A DNA stretch of 64,000 bases from Lucifuga dentata (GCA_014773175.1 VXCM01001513.1:62001-126000), one strand, 5' to 3'. Numbered from the stretch's first letter, positions 35,923 through 47,375 are shown. Translations and numbers: made by a program. The notes: a model not told the origin generated them from the letters alone.

Positions 35923-38317
35923 GTAAGTTGCAGGCTGAAAAAATAAAAGGCTTTTGGCAGATTGCTGTAGCCTTTACCTCATATGCACTTGCTTATATAA
36001 TTTCATAAATTATTGCAATAGTACCTCTTGGAGCTTCACCAAATCATCTCACTGTTTTGTTTCCGTACATTTCTTTAGGATGGATTTCTCGATGTATGTT
36101 TATAAACCTAGGCGAGGAATGAAGAGAGGAGAGGAAAACAAGGTGACTGATATTTTCTTTATATGCTCATAGCATTGCCAGATTGTATTGGTTTAACTTT
36201 ATTAATGTGTGTAAATTATGTGTGAATCAGATTGGTTATTGTTCTATAGTCCCATAAATGGTTGACCTCATTTCTGCTATGACATAACACATGGAGTCCT
36301 CCTATCCAGTCTGCCTCTGATCATAATTAGCTGCTGTCTTATCAGTTGAATTTACTCCACGATGGTTCTGTTCCTGCAGGAAACCTACAAATTGCCTCAC
36401 CGGCTTATTGAAAAGAAACGACGAGACCGGATAAATGAGTGCATCGCTCAGCTGAAAGATTTATTGCCGGAGCACCTGAAACTCACGGTGAGTTCATGGC
36501 TGAATTCAAGAGTTGACTCTTTGTCTTTATTGGCATGCGCCACCGAGTGGTTATCCGGTGGTATTACATGTTCTGCACTCGGTGCGTCAGCATTAAGTGG
36601 CTGACGACATACCGTGCTAATAAGGATTTGTTGCCTTCAGGTGTCAGTGTGTGCTTGGGAATTTAAAAACTCAATTCAATTTACATTTCAGTATAATGAC
36701 AATATAATTACTAGACAAGACTGGATATTACCTTTGAAAAGGTGTGTTATCACTTAATTGTAATGCCATTACTTGATTTTTTATTTTTTATTTATTTTAT
36801 TTTTTTGGCTTAGGGTAGCTGCTATTGTGGTTTTCCTGATGCGTGGACAGCCACGATTATGTGTATTTAGTAAAGCGTGTTATATAATAGATGAGGACAT
36901 GCTGACAGAGTGTGTGTGTCTGTGTATGTGTGTCCTTTAGACTCTGGGCCATCTGGAGAAGGCTGTGGTGTTAGAGCTTACACTCAAACATGTGAAAACC
37001 CTCACTTCTCTTCTGGAACAACAGCAGCAGAAGATCCTCACTCTGCAGAATGGCATGCAAATTGGTGAGCTGACATACACACATATACACAGACACACAC
37101 ACACACACACACAAGATGAATATGTTGGGCAGAATGCAAATCACTAAGATGAATACACAATGACAGGATTATGCAGAATTGAATGCAAAATGTGACTTCA
37201 AATATAGCAATATCTGTTGGAGCGGAAATGTCTGTCAAATTATCACAAAATGTACAAGAAAGAGAGTGTGTGTGTCTGAAAACATGGAAACATGCACAAA
37301 AAATACAACAGTGTTTTGTGTCATATTACAAGTTGGAGTTGCAATTCTGACTGTGAGCTGTGTTTTGTGTTTGTCCCTGTGTTTATAGATCAGCCCACCA
37401 TCAGCCAGGAGAAGTCAGAGGAAATGTTCCGTTCAGGCTTCCACATGTGTGCCAAAGAGATTCTCCAGTATCTAGCCAATCATGAGACTGATGGAGACTT
37501 AACACCATCCCACATGATCAACCATCTTCACAAATTAGCTGCAGAAGTGCTGCAAAGTCCAGTCCGGCCCCACACTCCCCTCAGCCCCCAATCTGAAGAA
37601 ATCCCTGCATACCACCAACATCAACCTAACAAGGAGATACCCACCAGTATACCCACCAAACCCAGTGAGGGCTATGGGAGGAACTGTGTGCCTGTCATCC
37701 AGCGGGCATATGCCCCACTAAGTAGTGAGCAGAGTGGGAGCGATACAGATACAGACAGTGGCTATGGAGGAGAACTGGAGAAGAGTGAATCCGGGGCACC
37801 TCAGGGACGGCCAGATTACTACAGTCAGGACAGCCAGCTGAAGCGAGTGCTAAGTGAGAGGCAGAGCTCCAGCATCAAGCAGGAGGATGATGAGCCACGC
37901 CATAAACGACCCAGGGCGGAGTCATCTGAGGATGAGTTGCTCTCAGGTGGAGAATCTTCACATTCATCATCCTCTAGTGGTTACGGTAGTTACATGAGTG
38001 TATCTCCTAGCCATCCTTTTCCTCCTCCTCCTCCACATCCCCTCTGCATGCCTTTCTACCTCATTCCACCCTCTGCAGCAGCCTATCTGCCTGTGCTGGA
38101 TAAATGCTGGTACCCAGGGGCTGTGCCAATGCTCTATCCCGGTATGGGAAGTTCTGCACCTGCAATACCTGGTGAAAGGCCACCTCCTCCTCAGCTCTTG
38201 TTGTCACCCAGGGGTGGCTCTCCAGCCCCTGCCATATCTCAGACCCCCATGGACTCCCCTGCCCTTCTCCAGGCACTAAAGCAGGTACCACCCCTCAACC
38301 TGGAAACCAAAGATTAA
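35852..38317 (+). CDS. bhlhe40: Class E bHLH protein 40 (DEC1/Stra13), complete
   Basis: Transcriptional repressor of the circadian and hypoxia/stress response; dimerises and binds CACGTG E-boxes. Coding exons 35852-35922, 36079-36142, 36380-36487, 36941-37064 and 37389-38317 join in frame to 431 aa (mammalian about 412). The start MERIPSAQPPPP equals the mammalian N-terminus and has a strong Kozak context (aagaATGG). The bHLH is at about residues 45-110 (YKLPHRLIEKKRRDRINECI), with the DEC-type Pro in the basic region. The Orange domain is at about 130-175 (FRSGFHMCAKEILQYLANHE). The conserved blocks SGSDTDTDSGYGGE and FYLIPPSAAAYLPVLDKCWY follow, with a SUMO-type IKQE and the end LLQALKQVPPLNLETKD. 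That ending separates it from bhlhe41. Convergent with ttll3. Confidence 0.97.
36079..36142 (+). CDS. bhlhe40: bhlhe40 coding exon 2
   Basis: 64 nt after tttctttag, reading MDFSMYVYKPRRGMKRGEEN K. It matches the YKSRRGIKRSED segment of mammalian DEC1 just before the bHLH. Confidence 0.95.
36380..36487 (+). CDS. bhlhe40: bhlhe40 coding exon 3 (basic region, helix 1)
   Basis: 108 nt, phase 0-0, reading ETYKLPHRLIEKKRRDRINE, then CIAQLKDLLPEHLKLT, identical to the mammalian sequence. Confidence 0.98.
36941..37064 (+). CDS. bhlhe40: bhlhe40 coding exon 4 (helix 2)
   Basis: 124 nt after tcctttag, reading TLGHLEKAVVLELTLKHVKT, then LTSLLEQQQQKILTLQNGMQ I. Ends phase 1. Confidence 0.97.
37389..38317 (+). 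CDS. bhlhe40: bhlhe40 coding exon 5 (Orange domain to stop)
   Basis: 929 nt. The acceptor tttatag was chosen over the longer open frame beginning at 37292, because that extension is intronic and lacks DEC similarity. The exon holds the Orange domain, a Ser/Pro-rich repression region with a short poly-Pro run (FPPPPPHP), and the conserved C-terminus. Confidence 0.96.
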
Positions 38318-38465
38318 GAGATCAGGCAGAATAAGGAGAGATGTTGTCGTACCCAAGAAGTGAGGGAGAAGAAGACTGGGCCATCCTATAATCCATCCTC
38401 ATTCCTCTCCTGTTTTTCAGCCCAGAGGTCAGAAAAGCAGCAAATGAGAGACATTTAGAAACGAT

Positions 38466-38505
<40 letters not shown>

Positions 38506-38640
38506 AGTGGCATTCATCCACGCTGAGGATGAATGAAAAGCTTGTATTTGCTCTTTTCTCTGATTGAATGTTTGGACTTAATGCTCAGTGATATTGCTCA
38601 GTGCAAGTGTATCATATAAATTGGACCTGCCCTCCATACA

Positions 38641-38682
<42 letters not shown>

Positions 38683-39450
38683 TACACACTTGGTTGAATG
38701 TAAAGAAATAATTGTTTTAGATGCTGCTGTTAAAGTACGTACGCCGATGACACTGATGCATCTCACTTGTAGCTGTTGTGATAAAGACATCAATGTTTCC
38801 TGTAGAAATTGTTGCACCAAACATTAGAAGTAATAATTTGACTCAGCCCATATGATGACAGACGCTCTAAAAATACAAGTGTATGTACATCCAGAAGCAG
38901 ATAAAGGATTTGGCCACCATATGACCACACTGAATGAGAAGTCTGTTATTTATTGACAGACACAGGCAAGTGAGATGGATTTGTAATAATTGTTTATAGA
39001 CCTCTTGTATATTTCTATTTTTGATACGTGTTCTAGCACTCTGTCCAGAGAGATAGAAGGAGGATAGAGTGTGAACAATGTATTTTGTGTACTCAGAAAC
39101 TGTGTACATACTGTAGCACTGTGCTGGACCTAGTCTGCATACTCAACATCTGTTTCCGCTCAAGTCAAACCTGGTGTTTGTTCTTGCTATTGCCTTTTAC
39201 TTGTGAAAAGCTGATAAATCTCAGATGTTTATCCTCTGTACTTTGTATGAATACTGGAGTCAAAGTTGTGGAGAGAAGTGAAGAGAAGTGAATGTAAACG
39301 TTTTACTAGAAGACTAGTTTTCTACAGAAAGAGGTACTTGAGATTTTATATTTTGGGACCTACATGAAAGATGTTTGATGTACATATTTTGTCTATAAAT
39401 GTTAATATACATTATATAAGTGTATTAATAAAGTATTTTTCCCGTGGACA
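38318..39450 (+). other. bhlhe40: bhlhe40 3' untranslated region
   Basis: From the TAA to AATAAA at 39427-39432. It contains (GA)n at 38470-38502, (CA)n at 38645-38679 and an AU-rich nonamer in a hairpin at 38941-38961. Confidence 0.75.
38941..38961 (+). promoter_or_regulatory. AU-rich element in a stem-loop (3' UTR)
   Basis: The stem GTCTGT/ACAGAC encloses the 9-nt loop TATTTATTG. With the last stem base this gives the full TTATTTATT nonamer (38946-38954), a binding site for mRNA-decay factors such as TTP. The fold is predicted by eye. Confidence 0.5.
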
Positions 39451-40454
39451 TTGGTTCGACTGTTATGTTTATAGTGAAATCCAATCAGATTTAGTCCTTA
39501 AACAGTGCAACGATATTCATGTCACAGACACTTATGTAATGGCAGAGCGACAGCCTGCTTCTCCTGCTGGTAAACCGTCTGTGCTCAGTACTACATCAAG
39601 TAAACACACATGCTTGTAGTTTCCTTTAATCTATTGAGGCATTAATCAAGATCTAAACCTTGTCAGCTACCTTGAAAAACAAATTTATTACTGATTCAGT
39701 GTGATGCATGATTTCATATGACATGCTAGTGTCTCTCTACTGTATATGCTCTTCGCATTGATTATTCATACCTACACCCAACATGTAAAACAAAACCAGT
39801 ACTTATCAAATTCCACATCCTGTGTTCTGTAATACATTTTTCTGCTATACATGAGCAGATACAATCAAATCAATTAATCTCCTGCTGTAGCTGACACCAG
39901 GTTATCGTCACATTTCTAAGCTGGTCCAACCTATCCAGCTCAACTCTTTAACCACACATTACTGCTTTCATTTTCAACTTCTGTGCTGTTGTTGTTATGT
40001 TCCATACCAGTTGTTTATTTGTAGAAATTGAACACTAGGACAATGACCTGCAACCTACATATCAAGAATGGGGTATCTTTCAGTTCATTCCTATTCATTT
40101 ACTTTGTTTGGGTTTGTGTTATTTCTGTCATGGGGCACCTTTTTTGGTTGATTCTTATAGTTGTAGCTAACCTTTTATTTCACCTAGTTTAACATTTTCA
40201 GTTGTTGATTATTTTATGCACGACAAGAATTACTGAACTGCTTAAAAAGTTGAAATAAAGTTAAAAAAAATAATATAATGCAGTAAATAAAATATTGAAC
40301 TTGAAACTTGAACTTAAATAAAATATGCGCATGTGCATTTAAATCATCCAGGAAAAGACTGTTTTTAAAAACAGGATGCTTACCTGCAGGGGAAAATGTC
40401 AGACTCAATAAATCAGTGGTAGCTTAACATTTACCAGCACCTGGATGAAAAGTC
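39451..40454. other. Convergent spacer bhlhe40-ttll3
   Basis: About 1 kb of AT-rich DNA between the bhlhe40 and ttll3 3' ends. No gene or clear transposon was recognised. Confidence 0.6.
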
Positions 40455-41053
40455 TTTATTTACTATCGAAGTGGGCCTTTTCTAAAAATATGCTGTTCAT
40501 TGAGCCTATATTGCCACCTGCTGGGGAGCTAGAATGCCTACATCCTGTTAACTGCAAGACAATCATGGTGGACCTTTTTCCACCTTTAATATGACCCAGC
40601 AACCAACAAAGCCAAGTGGAAAGCAAATGAATTAAAATAAACTAAAACAGATACATTATCGCATACTTTTATGCCATTTTAATAACTGTTGATTAACTTT
40701 GCAGAACTAGATTTTGGAATTTTATAACACTTCTTTTTAAATGTTCAAGATTCATCAAATGCAGAAAGAATCTACTGTTCAGCACCCTCTTTGAGTCATT
40801 CCACAGATTTGAGACTGAGTTCTAGGCTCTGATCAAAAGTAATCGTCTGTTTCTGAAGCCATGCACTCCTTGATTGACTTGGATGTGTGTTTGGTATCAT
40901 TATCCTGTTGCAAGGTGAATTTCCACTTTATCATAGAATGACTGCGTTTTTTTCTTTAATGTTGCTTCTTGGGAGCCTCCCTAAAAAGTTTTCTCCAAGT
41001 AATGCCTCTACCTGGCACGTTGTTTGTACATCATCTTCTTAACACTGAAAGCA
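40455..41053 (-). other. ttll3: ttll3 3' untranslated region (probable)
   Basis: On the minus strand, ATTAAA lies at 40955-40960 (about 95 nt past the stop) and AATAAA at 40455-40460 (about 595 nt past). Which one is used cannot be decided from sequence. Confidence 0.5.
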
Positions 41054-41839
41054 TTATTGTTTATATTCCTCCTGTGCAACCTCCTGTTTTTTGACCATTC
41101 TACTAGAATGGCTAGAATGGAGGAAGAACCGATGCCTGTGGAAGCTGGAATGAGAGGAAAACGCTGGATAATGACTGGTAACTGTTCCAGCCACAATGTT
41201 TGGTCGCAAACTAAAGACCTCCAGAGAAGGGAGGGGACCCTGGAGAGAAGAACTGGCCCAGGTATGAGTCCTGTGCTGTGGCTCAGCAGCTGTCTGGGCA
41301 AGGTAGGACCTGGAGAGTTGTGATCGAAGGACTGGGCTGGCCTGGGTTTTGGAGTCTGATATGCTGTAGGGAGGACTAAGGGAAAAGGAAAGGGTCCTCG
41401 TGACCAGAGATGCTCTGTTGTTTATAAGACTCAGTCCCAAACATCTGGCTTTCCTCTCAGGTTCAGTATGCACCACCAGGGACTGCTCAAATGCCTGACT
41501 GCGGCAGGACCTGCGACCAAAGGAGGTACTGTGACTAACTGTTCTCCCCTCATGTTCCCTGTTAGGGGATGTCAATGGCAGCTGCCTCTTTTTCTCTCCG
41601 ACAGATCGGTTCTCCTTGTCTAAACGATGAGGCTGAGAGACTGCGTAGGACTTGTGATCTAATGATTTTTCTGTCTTTTCATGCCTCTCTGAAGATGATT
41701 GCTCTGAAGGGGGCTGGATACTCTGAGGTGGGTTGGAAATGACAGGGTGTCTATGAGGTGCTAGTGGTCTGGAGGACCTTATGGGGGCTCCCTCGACCAG
41801 AAGGTTCACTCCCAAATATTGAGGAACTTCCACCGCAGC
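41054..41839 (-). CDS. ttll3: ttll3 last coding exon
   Basis: 786 nt to the stop at 41054, beginning [20 protein letters not shown]. The remainder is Ser/Arg-rich and probably disordered, which is normal for TTLL3 tails. A further terminal exon cannot be excluded. Confidence 0.85.
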   Translation of the reverse strand, partial: AAVEVPQYLGVNLLVEGAPIRSSRPLAPHRHPVISNPPQSIQPPSEQSSSERHEKTEKSLDHKSYAVSQPHRLDKENRSVGEKKRQLPLTSPNREHEGRTVSHSTSFGRRSCRSQAFEQSLVVHTEPERKARCLGLSLINNRASLVTRTLSFSLSPPYSISDSKTQASPVLRSQLSRSYLAQTAAEPQHRTHTWASSSLQGPLPSLEVFSLRPNIVAGTVTSHYPAFSSHSSFHRHRFFLHSSHSSRMVKKQEVAQEEYKQ

Positions 41840-44800
41840 CTGGGAGGGTGACAGAATAACAGATAGGACCTTGAAATTTCTATGACTCTTCAAGTCACAA
41901 TTTTAAGGCACAAGAGAATAAATGAGCTCAAAGTTTTTACATAGTAGGTATCACATGTAAAGCTATTCCAACCTGTTTGTAGATTAGTTGGAAGCCTCCC
42001 GTGTAAGCACTAGGGTCAGAACGCCGGTCCAGCACAACCCTCAGTGTGTCCAGCTGCACGGCAGGGCAGAGGCGGGCAGTTACAGCGGTGGAGCGGGCCA
42101 TGGTTGGGCTGGCATTGATCTCCAGCAGCCAGGGCCTCAGATCTCGGCCCAACATAAAGTCTGCACCATAGAGCTCAAAGCTTGCCTTGCGGGCCTCTAC
42201 CAGGTCCTGAGCTGTCTGCAGGACACGGACCACTGCTTGCTGCATGCCTGGGACCACCACAGAGTCCCACTCTGCGCCACGGCCCTGCTGCTGTAGAAAA
42301 GCTCGAAATTCAGAGCAGGACCACATGTTGTCCTCAGGCACTCCTGGATGGCGGTCAGGGGATGGCTGGAAGTGCTTCTGGATGGAGTTGTTACACAGAT
42401 GGACTGAGCTGCGGAAAAGAACAGGTGAATCAACTTATCAGTGTGTGAGGTACATTCAGCCTTACTTATATTGTTAAATTAATGCCTACACTTGCAAAGT
42501 AGATACAAAATACAATATAAGACGTTTTTGTCCATTTTGTCTGACCCACTTTCTCCTGTCTGACCTGTCTAGGATTTTCGTTGAGTACAGCTGGGTGGAG
42601 AAGCGCAGGTAGCACTCTCTGTAGAACCAGATGGTCAGAGGGTTCCAGTCGGTGACAAGGAACCACTGGCGGAGGTCAAACTTGGTGCCATAGACCAGCA
42701 GAGGACGTTCCAGGTATTTCTGAACCACCCACTTACTGTCCTTATTCATGGCTCTGTCGCTGTCCACAAGTGCCAGAATCTCATCCAGATTTTTCATACA
42801 TATAATGCCTGCATGATGATGGTGCAACATGGAAAAGAAAGACTGCACTAAAACTAAAAATCAAAACTTCAAAACTTCAGCAGAGGGAAGCATGTTTCAC
42901 ATGGCTGTTTAAACCAAGCATGCTGGTTTCATCAAGCATAGCAGGCCAGAAAACAAAGTTGTGCACAAGAAAATTCATTACAACTACAATATTCAGGACA
43001 AAATGTAATTCGATTTTTGTCACAATTTTAATCATATTATGTAATTGTTATGATGGTGAAAAGACAGGTCTCACCCCTTCCTCTTGACTTGGCGCCAGGT
43101 TTGATGATCCAGATGTTATGAAGTCCATCTGTGTCCAGCTGAGGGCAAACCTCCTGTAGTCTGGCTAACATGGCCTGGCATCGCTCCACAAATGCACTGC
43201 TGCCATTGATTAATGCACCTTCACTGTACACAAACATTTTATTAGATTATTATTTTACTTTTTGGTGGTATGAAAAATGTAAATCACATTACTTTGGATC
43301 ATTTACTGCTGACAGTTATCAAAAAGAGAACAGTTACTCCTTTGTTACATGGCTGATCTGTCCTAATTACACACATAAAATAAATTTAATGGCACCTGCA
43401 ATGCAAACTGGGGAGTTTTTTGATGGTTCAGAAACAGCTGTGCAGCTCAATTGTCATCCATCAGATTACTTTAATTTTCTTTTAATACAAAAAGAGCCAC
43501 ATCAATTTCTTGTATAGCAACTGCAAAAAAGTGCATTGTGAACATTTCTATATGGTATGCTACAGGCCAGAAGTTTGAGGCCATCCCTAGATTTTTTTAA
43601 AAAGTCATCAGTACACTGTTTGTTTTACAATTTATTGCACAGGAAATGACAAATATATATAAAATAAGTGCAACTAATTAGTTTTCAAGAAGGATTTGTC
43701 AACAAGAGCACATTATGTAGCCACTATAGTTTATGAAATTATTTTTAATGAAGGCATGCCCTGTCTGTATTAGTGCACTGGCAGTCCAGTTGTGTTCCAA
43801 CTCCCTTGCTTAAAATTTCATTCTTCAAGAGGACAAGAATCCAAAACATTCATCAAAATTATGCATCCATTCAAAAGAGAAGCAAAATGTTTTGAGAATT
43901 ATGACTTGCCAGAGAGGGTTACTTTGACGAAACCAAAGTCTGAGCCTGAAATGACTTCAAAATGCTTTTATGTTGACAAATTCTTCTTGAAAACTAATTA
44001 GTTACATTTAGTTTATGTATTTTTGTCATTTCCTGTGCNTTTTTTTTTTTTTTTTTAAATCTGGAGATGGCTTCAAATTTCTGGCCTGTAGTGTACATGT
44101 TTTATAATAATCATATTTTGCATGGAACTGGGACACACTGTATATAATCACTCCTATGACCCAATTCTTAGTCTAAATTTGAGCCCTAACTTTGACCTCA
44201 AAACATCAGTAAAGCACTTTTCACACTGTTCTGAATAAAACCTGATTAGAAGTCAGTAGCCTTCTTACTGACAGTAATTCTTTAAGGGTGAGGGTGAGTT
44301 TTACTGACTTTGTCATTTGATAAACTACAAACACTAGAGTGTCAGTACTGGATAATGCAAATGCAGTGTAAGCTAAGAAATATTATTCTAGCAAAGGAAT
44401 AAAGGCTTCCAAGAAAAACAGACTCACTGAACAACCATGTAGTAGTCCTGCAGAAACTCTGCCCACTGCTGGCTCTTCACTGAGGGGGGTGTTTCCATGG
44501 TTACATCAATGTCACTGTGTTCCAGAACACCGAGAAACTCTTGGCATACGTGTAAAGCTGTGTCAATTATTCGTGGACCAACAAATCGATGTTTTAACTT
44601 AATCCTTTGGCCTATAGAGACAAATAAGGCTGTTATAATGTTTACAACCTCATTTTCCTAAGCTTCATATCATGATATTGTCAAGAAGAACAATTATTCT
44701 TTATTTAAAAAGTATTACCTTCAGGTTCCACTGAGATATAATTCTTGGTTCTTTGTTCCTCACTCTCTGCTTTATCTCTCCTGCATCTACTTGTCTCCAC

Positions 44801-46416
44801 CACATACTGTAGCAGGCTGGTGCATGCTGTCTTCCTGAAGTCCTCTGTAATGGCACAACCAGCAGAGAGAGACAGAAGGAGAATGAAAAAGAGCCAGGAA
44901 GGGCATGAAGATATATAAAAAGTGATAATATGGTAATAATAAAGCTATTGGTGAGGGTGACAAGTCAACTCAAACCCCAATTACACTTGTAATTTATGCA
45001 TTTCTACTCTAGATACACTTGATAGGCGTTCCACGCTTTTGCCTGGCCACAGCATTGATAGAACAGCTTTAAGGTATTCAGCATGAAGCAGAAAACTGTA
45101 AAACAGGCTATAGAGCAGACCTATAAATGCATGTTTCTCATCCTCTGCCCCAAGTCTGTAGCATCTTGGGAAGAAAGTGTCAGGATCTGCTGTATCAAAC
45201 CACTGAAGATTACGCAGGTTCATACATAGCCCCACCTGAAAGAAACAGAAATATGTAGGGGACAGAGAACACCTATGGCAACATTTATCCATTGAATCAG
45301 TTGTTATGATACCTTGGTGGTAAATGTTCCAGCATTTGCATAGTGATTGATCATTTGGTCATTCCTTAAGCAGCGGCAGTCTACGCTGTCCCGACGTGTT
45401 GTCCAGTAGAAATATGTTGTTTCATTTCGAACCAGGCGAGACTAGAACAGATTAATGCAATATGAAATTAACCAACCAAACTGGCCACAATGTGCAAGAT
45501 TGTAAAAAATTCACATGGAAATTGTGTTATGCAAGAAATAACAGAGGGACATTCATTTGTATTCAGACTGTGCAAGATGTCAGTGTTAACTTGATTGGTT
45601 CTCTTGAGCATTATCTTACCATGAGCGCATACATGTCACCGAGGTTCTCCTCTTTCTCCCCTCCATCCACTCTCTCTGAAAAGAGATAAGCAAAGAGGTG
45701 TGTGGGCATGTGTGTGTGGTTGGTGCATGTGTGTGCATGCACACGGCACACCTGTGCTTGTGCTCATGCGGGTAGTGATCTGTGTTTTATTTGATATAAT
45801 ATCTGTGCTGTCTACATGTGTTGTAGTGTATAATTTATCAGGCATATGGGTATCTGTAGAACTAATGTATGCTAGTATACTATTTATGATTATCGTTTTT
45901 CAGTGTTTCAACACAGTATTCGATCATATATTCACAGCCTATTCCTACCACATAATTTTAAATTACTGAAAACTTGGTATTGTATGTTATTGGCATCATG
46001 TTTTGTCTAATAACAATCTGATTTAGTTTATCTTATGTGTAAGTGCCTTTTCTTACCAATAATATCAGCACTGACATCACCATCATCACCATCCTCTTCC
46101 TCATCACCATGGCAATGAGGTGCTCTCTGCACAGAAGGGGGCAAATGACGTTCCACCCATCCCCTGGCCCATAAGGCAGCACGAATCACAGGATAGGGTC
46201 CCTGCACTGAAAACACTTTCCGCAGCTGAGGAACAGAGGAACAGGGACAGAACACATAGATCTCATCTCTGGGTGCACACAGAGGTGATTTAGTGAAGTC
46301 TGGTTTGTAGATATGCTCACCTTGATTGCTTTCTCCACCAGAGCTTTAGCTGTTCTCAGTCTGTCAGGTTTGATTGCTGGCAGGCTGGGCACATTGCAGC
46401 GTAACCGCCGCTCCAT
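41054..46416 (-). CDS. ttll3: Tubulin glycylase TTLL3, complete
   Basis: Adds the first glycine to glutamates in the tubulin tail of cilia and flagella. Exons in order of transcription: 46416-46321, 46225-46057, 45675-45620, 45441-45313, 45235-45121, 44844-44719, 44611-44428, 43223-43075, 42808-42565, 42408-41973, 41839-41054. All phases join, giving 829 aa plus stop. The TTL/ATP-grasp core is visible: [55 protein letters not shown] and [13 protein letters not shown], with the metal-ligand strand [41 protein letters not shown] after the core matches TTLL3 better than its relative TTLL8. The start ATG opens [14 protein letters not shown]; an in-frame upstream GTG is not favoured. The C-terminal 240 residues are poorly conserved, as usual for this family. 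Confidence 0.93.
41973..42408 (-). CDS. ttll3: ttll3 coding exon 10
   Basis: 436 nt, reading [50 protein letters not shown] and [20 protein letters not shown]. It includes the catalytic metal-binding E and N. The long antisense frames over it are shadows. Confidence 0.97.
42565..42808 (-). CDS. ttll3: ttll3 coding exon 9
   Basis: 244 nt, reading [20 protein letters not shown], then [20 protein letters not shown] and [20 protein letters not shown], the TTL core. Confidence 0.97.
43075..43223 (-). CDS. ttll3: ttll3 coding exon 8
   Basis: 149 nt, reading [20 protein letters not shown], then [20 protein letters not shown] and [11 protein letters not shown], the ATP-binding strand of the TTL fold. 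Confidence 0.96.
43556..44095. mobile_element. TA-flanked Tc1/mariner-like non-autonomous element, copy 1
   Basis: 540 bp in the ttll3 intron between coding exons 8 and 7. The left end reads CTACAGGCCAGAAGTTTGAG; the right end is the inverse of CTACAGGCCAGAAATTTGAA, each with TA just outside. A second inner inverted pair (ATTGCACAGGAAATGAC, and TGTCATTTCCTGTGC near the other end) deepens the termini. No transposase. The single N at 44039 lies in its T tract. Confidence 0.8.
44428..44611 (-). CDS. ttll3: ttll3 coding exon 7
   Basis: 184 nt, phase 1 to 0-2, reading [20 protein letters not shown], then [20 protein letters not shown] and [21 protein letters not shown]. It matches the mammalian FVDEALCACEEYLSNLAHMDID region. 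Confidence 0.92.
44719..44844 (-). CDS. ttll3: ttll3 coding exon 6
   Basis: 126 nt, phase 1 to 1, reading [20 protein letters not shown], then [22 protein letters not shown]. Confidence 0.9.
45121..45235 (-). CDS. ttll3: ttll3 coding exon 5
   Basis: 115 nt, reading [20 protein letters not shown], then [18 protein letters not shown]. The donor ATAG|GTCTGC is slightly non-consensus but restores the frame to AFI-EDF as in mammals. Confidence 0.94.
45313..45441 (-). CDS. ttll3: ttll3 coding exon 4
   Basis: 129 nt, phase 0-0, reading [20 protein letters not shown], then [23 protein letters not shown]. This is the conserved RNETxYFxWTTRRDxxDC block of TTLL3/TTLL8. Confidence 0.95.
45620..45675 (-). 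CDS. ttll3: ttll3 coding exon 3
   Basis: 56 nt, reading [19 protein letters not shown]. Short and low in conservation; placed by its splice sites and by matching phases (1 in, 0 out). Confidence 0.85.
46057..46225 (-). CDS. ttll3: ttll3 coding exon 2
   Basis: 169 nt, reading [20 protein letters not shown], then [17 protein letters not shown] and an acidic run [10 protein letters not shown]. It matches the mammalian IFTIQGCYPVIRCLLRRRGWVEK followed by an acidic stretch. Confidence 0.92.
46321..46416 (-). CDS. ttll3: ttll3 coding exon 1
   Basis: 96 nt, reading [20 protein letters not shown], then [12 protein letters not shown]; donor AAG|GTGAGC. It corresponds to the short mammalian N-terminus ending HVERAVKQKK. 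Confidence 0.85.
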
Positions 46417-46717
46417 GGGAGCCACAGCAGAGTGTAATACTAAGACAAATTAAGTCAAATTGCTAGAAAGTATGAGTGGGTGTGTGTATATACGTATATT
46501 CAGTACAAGTGTGTGTGTATGTGTATTCACTTTTACCTGGCATTCCTTCAGCTGATCAGAGTGATTTTTTCTGCATTTGGGGAGCAGAAATATGTTATCA
46601 ACATCATTAGGTTTATTCTAGTTAAAGGAAGGCAGGTAAGTAGGCAGGAATGGATGGATAGATGGATGGATGGAGGGATGGATGGATGGATGGATTGACA
46701 CAGACAGACAGACAGAT

Positions 46718-46766
<49 letters not shown>

Positions 46767-47258
46767 GGATAGATAGATAGATAATGTAGAATGTACATGT
46801 TTATTCCTCTAATAGATGTAGCAAACCATCAACAGCAGGAATATTCCCCTGCAGTAAAGTAACAGAGAGAAATCCATGGCTATAAATAGGAGAGTACATG
46901 GCTGCTACTTGTCTCTGTACTGAAGAAGGATGTAAACTGGGTCAAGCAGGAATCTAAATCTGCAGAGAGCTGACAGTCACTTGTTTTGATATATCGTGCC
47001 TACATACAAAAACAGGCACGTATATGCGCACGTGGACAAACACACTCTGCATGCACACACACATATCATTAAAATAACATACTCTGCGTGTCGATGCTTA
47101 GAAACAAATCTACAGTACATACACGCACAGGACAACGCGATCGTGGCTTCACTGAGCAACTCTCGCTCTCTATGCCAGCAAACAAGCGTGGAAATTCACC
47201 CTAACATGGCTCTCAAATAATTACAGGTGAGTTTAGATATGAAAATTAATATACAAAC
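46417..47258. other. ttll3 upstream / probable 5' UTR intron
   Basis: No coding evidence. On the minus strand a candidate acceptor (tttgtcttag, about 46442) precedes the start ATG. It also holds tetranucleotide repeats near 46.65-46.78 kb. Confidence 0.5.
46650..46784. repeat. (GGAT)n-(AGAC)n-(AGAT)n tetranucleotide array
   Basis: Three related tetranucleotide blocks in succession over about 135 bp, most likely grown by slippage and point change. Confidence 0.9.
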
Positions 47259-47375
47259 CTGTTGTCCTCGGTGCGCATTATGGGTGCGCGCAGAGTTCAG
47301 TGCGCTTCTCGCATTCCCAGTGAACCCAGTGAACACACTTGTCATTGTCCCGCCTCCTACATGCTCCCACACACT
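47259..47375 (-). other. ttll3: Candidate non-coding first exon of ttll3
   Basis: On the minus strand, CpG-containing sequence just past the X-box ends in ACAG|GTTTGTAT, a plausible donor at 47259. It could splice to the acceptor near 46442 ahead of the ttll3 ATG. The upstream limit is a guess. The 141-residue frame across it has no recognisable similarity. Confidence 0.35.

Noticed and set aside
37292..37388. Extension of the bhlhe40 last exon upstream to an ATG at 37292
   Set aside because: A proper tttatag acceptor at 37388 and phase 1 from the previous exon define the exon; the upstream residues lack DEC1 similarity.
41988..42448. Open frames on the + strand opposite ttll3 exon 10
   Set aside because: Antisense shadows of a GC-rich conserved exon; the minus frame carries all the TTL motifs.
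46650..46784. CRISPR-like spacing of short repeats
   Set aside because: Contiguous tetranucleotides without unique spacers, in a eukaryotic genome.
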